From NCBI RefSeq assembly GCF_042186555.1, contig NC_133324.1, forward strand, positions 9,074,236 through 9,138,235: DNA of 64,000 bases, written 5' to 3'. A program made the position numbers and the translations under genes. Shown one piece after another: positions 60,034-64,000 of the stretch; within the stretch, counting starts at the first letter, position 1; every line of letters begins with the position of its first letter. Below the pieces are notes generated by a model. The model saw only the letters and a program-made list of their open reading frames with translations. It was not told the DNA's origin and made no database searches. This stretch comes from Aquarana catesbeiana. Its lineage: Eukaryota > Chordata > Amphibia > Anura > Ranidae.

Positions 60034-60058
60034 CTGAAGAAGACTGTATTTGTTGAAA
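60034..60058 (+). other. Hammerhead-like core in right arm of insertion B
   Basis: CTGAAGA (60034-60040), a short hairpin around 'tgtattt', then GAAAC (60055-60059) and gcattgg. All fixed core bases of the hammerhead motif except stem quality are present. Stem II is only about three pairs including a G-U, so activity is doubtful. Penelope-like elements are known to carry hammerheads in their terminal repeats. Confidence 0.35.
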
Positions 60059-61367
60059 CGCATTGGAATCCACTACTCTATGCTATGGTATTGTCTGTAG
60101 TGACCCTACCGGGTAGTGCGATACATCACTTTCCTTCACATACTCTCATTTTTTAGTCTATGTTACACTGTAATGCGACTTGCTGTACACACAAGCTTTT
60201 CTTGAACCCAGGAACTGTTCTTTATGTAATCTTGTCTTTGCACCATTAATGTAATTTTTGTAATTTTTGTATTTTTATATTTTCTAAGAATCTATTGGTA
60301 TAAATAAATATTCTTTTATTTAAAAATCTGATTAAATTTCATTGCCTTAAAAATCCCTTTGGAGGTTTATATATAATTTTGTACAACTTCACTGTGCTCT
60401 GCCCAGCACCAACAGAAGTATCTGTGAAGTTACAAGGAACTTCCCCAGCTGAAGCTCTGGCAACCGGACAGAGGGTCCAAGATCTCTGCCCTACACCTGT
60501 GGTGGTTCCAGAGGCTCAGGGTGAGAAGGAGGTGGTCACTTCCCAGCAGCAGATCAGGATACAGGGGAGAAGGGAGAGGAAGTGTTCGTCGCCCCTCCCC
60601 AACAGTTGGCCAGGGTGGAGGAAGTGGTCTTTCCTCCCCAGCAAAGATCCGTGCACCTGGGAGACAGTACCACAGACATATCGTCCCAACATCCAGATGA
60701 GGGAATGGAAAAGGAAGCAGCCGGCTCACCTGCCCAATGGCAGCTACACAATTTGGGAGTGGAGGAAGCCAGCCTCCTGCCCCAACGGTTAGCTGGAGCG
60801 GAGGATGCGGAGTCCCCAGCAGAAGTGCTGGCAACAGGGCAGAGTGCTACCAACCTCTGCCCAGCACCAGCAACAACTACAGAGTTCCAGGGAGGCGAGG
60901 CAGTCGGCCTCCCTCCCCAACAGTTAGCCGGAGCAGATGGTGTGGGGTTTCCAGCAGAAGGGCTGGCAACAGGGCTGAGTACTGCTGTACTCTGCCCTCA
61001 ACTAACAGAGGATTGATTTCCTGTGAAGGTGGATGGAACTTCAGTCTCCACCTGTATACCCCAGGGATGCTGGGCAGTCGGCCCAGATCCCTAACAGAAT
61101 GACGGAGTAAGCCCAGACACCCTGTCTTCTCTCCAGCGGCAGAAAGGACTCCAGGGAGAAGGGCCAGTCCAGGCCTCTCCCCAGTGGCAGATATGTTCTC
61201 TGAGAGAGGCAGATATGGTTGGCTGGGTGAGTAATGCTTTGTTTGGAACAATTTGGTTGGGGTACTGTGTGGGTACAGGCATTAGAGGACTGGAACTACT
61301 GACTAACTTCGGAGTCAACCCGTCTGGGGTCTCCTCTTGTATTAGTCTCCTGCCGAAAGGGGAGAAA

Positions 61368-62677
61368 TGTGACAGACCTAGCCGGGAGAGAGACTTTTGG
61401 AGGGGACTGAATGCTAGCCTCTTGCCGATCGATCGTGGGCCCTGGCATTTGGGGGAATGGTGCTCTTTGTGAGCTGTATGCCAGGGGACCCTTGAGGTGG
61501 TATTACTGTGGATTCGGGTCCTGGTCCCCCAGGACACACAGACTCTGGGGACCCTGGATTTGCCACATTAGAAATAATGGCTGATTCATAATGCTGGGAC
61601 AAATACTGTTAGGAGATGCTGATGTCAATTCCAGCCACCTGTCTGTCTGTTGCCTGCTAGAATGTGTATTGTAAATAAGTCTAGTATGGGATCTAAGAGT
61701 CATTAGATCCCCATTGTTGTTTGTGTTAATTAAAGGGGTTGTAAAGGTATTTTTTTTTAAATAACAAACATGTTATACTTACCTTCACTGTGCAGCTCGT
61801 TTTGCACAGAGTGGCCCCGAACCCTGGTCTTCTGGGGTCCCTCGGCGGCTGTTTCAGCTCCTCCCCACAAGAACTAACCACCTTAATGCAAGCTCCCTCG
61901 CATGGTGGTTAGTTCTTGCGGGCGCGCTCCCGTGATACAGCCGGCAGCTATAGCCACTGACTGTATCACTCGGCCCCCCAGCGTGCCGCGTCATTGGATG
62001 TGATTGACAGCAGCGCGAGCCAATGGCTGCGCTGCTTTCAATCCATCCACTGTAGCCAATCAGCGGCCAGGCTGAGCGGCAAAATGGATGTCGGGAGCGA
62101 GCGGCTGTCTTTCAGGGGTCAGGTAAGTAAAACAGGGGGGCTGGGGGCGGCGGTATTGTCGGAAGTTTTTTCACCTTAATGCATAGAATGCATTAAGGTG
62201 AAAAAAATTTTACCTTTACAACCCCTTTAACTCTGCTATTGTGTGAAGAAGAGTTCTGTGTTGATTTGTGAGAATGTTGATTGGGTTTTCTGAGCTACAA
62301 GATGGCCAGTCTGGCCTAAAGGTCATGTCTGAGTCATCTAGGCTGTCTAAAGGGATTAGTTAATTAGCCCATGTTAATTAGGTTTCTGGTCACAGGTGTA
62401 TGTTCAGAGTAATATGAGCAGGAGGTATGCACCTACTCTTTTACTGTATAAAAGAGCCTGTATTCTTTTCAATAAAAGAGATTCCTGGTTAAACTTACAT
62501 ACAGCCTTCCTGGTGTTTGTTCTGAGCTACACAACTGGATTAGAACGGCACATAGCTGTAGTTCTAGTCCCAGAGCATAGGATGACCGAACCATCAGATG
62601 TTGCGATCTGCAATCTGATTCTATAGCTGCAGAGGAGTGTCGGGAGAGTGGAACCGAGTGAGCAGGGGCTCGTTACA
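61368..62677 (+). repeat. Gypsy-2 3' LTR with inserted MITE
   Basis: It starts tgtgacagacctagccggga, ends caggggctcgttaca. It equals the 5' LTR plus the 493-bp TTAA MITE and its duplicated target (497 bp). The last bases join the target duplication aggaa. Confidence 0.95.
61734..62226. mobile_element. 493-bp TTAA MITE
   Basis: Perfect 16-bp inverted termini aggggttgtaaaggta/tacctttacaacccct, flanked by TTAA at 61730-61733 and 62227-62230. The 5' LTR of gypsy-2 has the unfilled TTAA. A perfect hairpin ttttttcaccttaatgca... with a 5-bp loop lies near the right end (about 62167-62207). No coding region. TTAA targets occur in piggyBac and Kolobok elements; which one is undecided. Confidence 0.94.
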
Positions 62678-62701
62678 AGGAACTTCCAGACTTTTAGGTA
62701 C

Positions 62702-63590
62702 GCCTGCCAACGAACTGCATGGCAGGTCAACATATGTCTGGTCAAGCATGTGGTGCCCAAGCGGGAGATGTTTTGCCCACGTGAGATACGCTTGAGACAT
62801 ATGTTGCAAATAGCAGCGGTGCGATCTGATGCACTCGTCTCAAAAAACTCCCACACCAAAGAACTTTTGGAATAAGGCACAGAGACAGCAGCGCCCTGCA
62901 CATGCGGAGCTCTGCAGTGTGATGCAGTCAGTGTGCTGCCCTTAAGCTGGCCCCTGGAGGGTATCCTGCCTCGTTGGTGATGTGCCTTCTCCTCCTCCTC
63001 TCTCCTATCAGGCACCCACGTGGAGTCAGTGACCTCATCATCCCCTCCCTCCTCATCAGTGGAGCAAACCTGGCAGTATGCTGCAGCAGGGGGAACATGA
63101 CTGCCAGATTGCTGTCCTTCTTGGGCACCCCCTCTGTCTGGGCTCACGTTACTGCCTTCCTCTAGCTGAGTACCATCATCGGAGCTTTCAAATGCTGGGC
63201 ATCCTCCTGGATCATGTACTCAACACTGTGGTAAAACAGTTCGAGAGACTCCTCAGAAGGACATGGTGGGGCTAGGGAAGGAGTGACTGATGCCATTGAG
63301 CTGAGGGAAGACACCACGTTGGCAGCTGCTTTTCCAGACAAAGTACCCTGAGCCTGGGTGAGAGAGGATGAGGAGGATGAGGATGGCTTGGTCATCCACT
63401 CGAAGTCTTCCGCATGTTGTGGCTCAACACGGCCAGCTGCCGAAAAAAAGGCCAAGCGTGTCCCACGGCCACGTGCTGATAAGGATGCACCTTGTCCACG
63501 ACCAGCACTGTTGCCTCTAGACACAGAGCCTGCTTTCCCTCTTTTATTGGATTGTGACTGTCTGCCTCTCCTTGTTGGCCTTCCAGACAT
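62702..63590 (-). pseudogene. hAT-2 transposase, N-terminal part with BED zinc finger
   Basis: The likely start MSGRPTRRGRQSQSNKRGK is at 63590, with a basic, Ser/Gly-rich N-terminus, then FFSAAGRVEPQHAEDFEWM and a Ser-rich stretch. One frameshift near 63185 joins to DDGTQLEEGSNVSPDRGG and an acidic linker. The BED finger VWEFFETSASDRTAAICNIC ... LGTTCLTRHM ... CH lies at about 62720-62880. BED fingers bind the element ends. It stops at the 11-bp target duplication, beyond which the catalytic core resumes at 55533. Confidence 0.9.
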
Positions 63591-63649
63591 ACTATTGGCC
63601 TGCAGTGAGCTGCACAAAACTGGGATATATATACCGATTTTACTGCAGC

Positions 63650-64000
63650 TAGCAGAATCAACTGCCTGCCTGTAGTATTATTAGTATGAGAACACCTGCA
63701 CTTCTCTTCAGGAAGCTATACTGTAGGTGCAACTGTGCAGGGTACACAGTACAGTAACTGGGAACACTTTAAAGAGCCTACACAAGAACCTGGCTGCAGG
63801 TAGCTATACTGTAGGTGAGACTGTGCAGGGTACACAGTACAGTAACTGGAAATACTTCAATGAGCCTACACAAGCACCTGGCTGCAGGTAGCTATACTGT
63901 AGGTGAGAATGTGCAGGGTACACAGTACAGTAGCTGGAAATACTTCAATGAGCCTATACAAGCACCTGGCTGCAGGTAGCTATACTGTAGGTGAGACTAA
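63650..64000 (-). repeat. hAT-2 5' subterminal tandem repeats, homologous to satellite A
   Basis: One 110-bp unit (about 63660-63770) is followed by 88-bp units containing ggtagctatactgtaggtga, gactgtgcagggtacacagt and acagtaactggaaatacttc, continuing off the edge. The first unit aligns with the satellite A monomer end to end: gcctgcctgt, gtattatta/ggtattaata, cttctcttcagg/tttcttcagg, gtgcagggtacacagtac/gtgcagaggacacagtac and taactg. Confidence 0.88.

Larger units (their letters stand above)
58094..60384. mobile_element. Inverted-repeat insertion B, 2.3 kb (Penelope-like architecture?)
   Basis: The 16-bp direct repeat aacttcactgtgctct occurs at 58078-58093 and 60385-60400. Arms of about 420 bp (about 58154-58575 and 59965-60384) are inverted copies with landmarks gtacaaaattatatataaac, ggtagggtcactacagac and gcgatacatcac. 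The right arm abuts the duplication, while the left is preceded by about 60 extra bases. The centre (58580-59960) has GC-rich, CpG-bearing sequence at 59050-59330 and no convincing coding region. Both arms carry a hammerhead-like core. Confidence 0.8.
56869..61016 (+). pseudogene. Gypsy-2 gag-like reading frame, interrupted
   Basis: An ATG in a strong context (gccaccatgg) starts MEEEFRRRLREMRILHRGP. An in-frame TGA at 57004-57006 breaks it, and the same frame continues through LLLGEQPNQEWTAELSRLIW and LQWYVAQVCPW. A frameshift near 57440 leads to NSEILAEELTMWQSNSVL and an acidic, Pro-rich tail with the in-frame repeat DLIDISAEEEQPGEPPAEEE. Insertion B splits it (58094-60384). Afterwards come Pro/Gln-rich repeats of the form LATGQ..LCPAP up to a stop at 61016. 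I recognise no zinc knuckle, protease or RT. The gag assignment rests on position and LTR context. Confidence 0.6.
55863..62677 (+). mobile_element. Gypsy-2: complete gag-only LTR element with 5-bp target duplication
   Basis: It is flanked by aggaa at 55858-55862 and 62678-62682. LTRs at 55863-56675 and 61368-62677 begin tgtgacag and end gggctcgttaca. Primer-binding site tggttggcagccgtggga follows at about 56677. The purine tract ccgaaaggggagaaa precedes the 3' LTR. The interior holds only gag-like coding text and two inserted elements. No protease, RT, RNase H or integrase is seen. LTR stretches shared with gypsy-1 (ctgattcataatgctgggac) suggest it was mobilised by that family. Confidence 0.93.
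55545..62690. mobile_element. Insertion with 11-bp target duplication, itself split by gypsy-2
   Basis: cttttaggtac occurs at 55534-55544 and 62691-62701. Joining across it restores the hAT-2 reading frame. Taking out gypsy-2 (55863-62677) and its target copy leaves about 326 bp (55545-55862 plus 62683-62690). The inserted sequence is AT-rich and non-coding. Read on the minus strand it ends tagcgcatttttttcc tatat, recalling the gcgctacattttttc arm of insertion C. Possibly a short retroelement fragment; class unknown. Confidence 0.8.
51101..64000 (-). mobile_element. hAT-2: autonomous-type hAT element, 5' end beyond window
   Basis: It reads on the minus strand. The 3' terminus tagggatgagcttcgag lies at 51101 inside the chromovirus LTR. 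51101-52790 is a 3' non-coding region with the self-complementary motifs 'ccataccag' and 'ggtatgga'. 3' subterminal repeats follow, then transposase C-terminal (53156-55533) and N-terminal (62702-63590) parts, then 5' subterminal repeats running off the edge. Nested insertions at 55545-62690 account for more than half its length. Confidence 0.88.

Overview
The window is vertebrate repeat DNA and shows no convincing intact host gene. The best guess for the source is a ranid frog (Rana/Lithobates-type). The TTAA-flanked elements that begin ccacttcagcccc and the hAT ends that begin tagggatgagc are repeat types I associate with that group. That is memory of repeat families, not a search result. 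Nearly everything that can be named is a transposable element, a relic of one, or a tandem array.

Layout. 1-13840 is a satellite of about 107-bp monomers that runs off the left edge. It abuts a second array of about 53-bp units (13841-18944), which is broken by a 1.04-kb inverted-repeat insertion, a MITE-like piece and a Tc1/mariner 3' end. 18945-20467 and 41821-44123 are unassigned sequence. They are separated by an L1-type LINE whose 17-bp target-site duplications lie 21.3 kb apart (20468-20484 and 41804-41820). Between those flanks are the LINE 5' half, a Ty3/gypsy element (gypsy-1, 22889-30724) carrying a hAT element (hAT-1), a Penelope-like RT relic, two piggyBac-type TTAA elements and the LINE 3' piece. 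44137-44835 is a small inverted-repeat insertion. 44986-51100 is a minus-strand sushi-type chromovirus with gag, protease, RT, RNase H, integrase and chromodomain. It contains a solo LTR and a 495-bp internal duplication. 51101-64000 is a minus-strand hAT element (hAT-2) inserted in the chromovirus LTR. Its transposase is split by a 326-bp insertion, which holds a complete gag-only gypsy element (gypsy-2, 55863-62677). That element in turn holds a 2.3-kb inverted-repeat insertion and a 493-bp TTAA MITE.

How the parts relate. The subterminal tandem repeats of hAT-2 (63660-64000) are clearly homologous to the 107-bp satellite monomer at the other end of the window. The satellite therefore probably arose by amplification of a hAT subterminal repeat, or the reverse. 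Gypsy-1 (pol-bearing) and gypsy-2 (gag-only) share LTR sequence and look like a family with autonomous and non-autonomous members. Three insertions share one odd architecture: a 12-16 bp target duplication, inverted arms, and a one-sided extension of roughly 60-85 bp. This fits Penelope-like elements, and one of them carries a hammerhead-like core motif in both arms. The order of insertion can be read from target-site duplications and from empty sites kept in paralogous copies.

Limits. All homologies were judged by eye. Boundaries without a target duplication are approximate, and superfamily names for non-coding elements are inferences.
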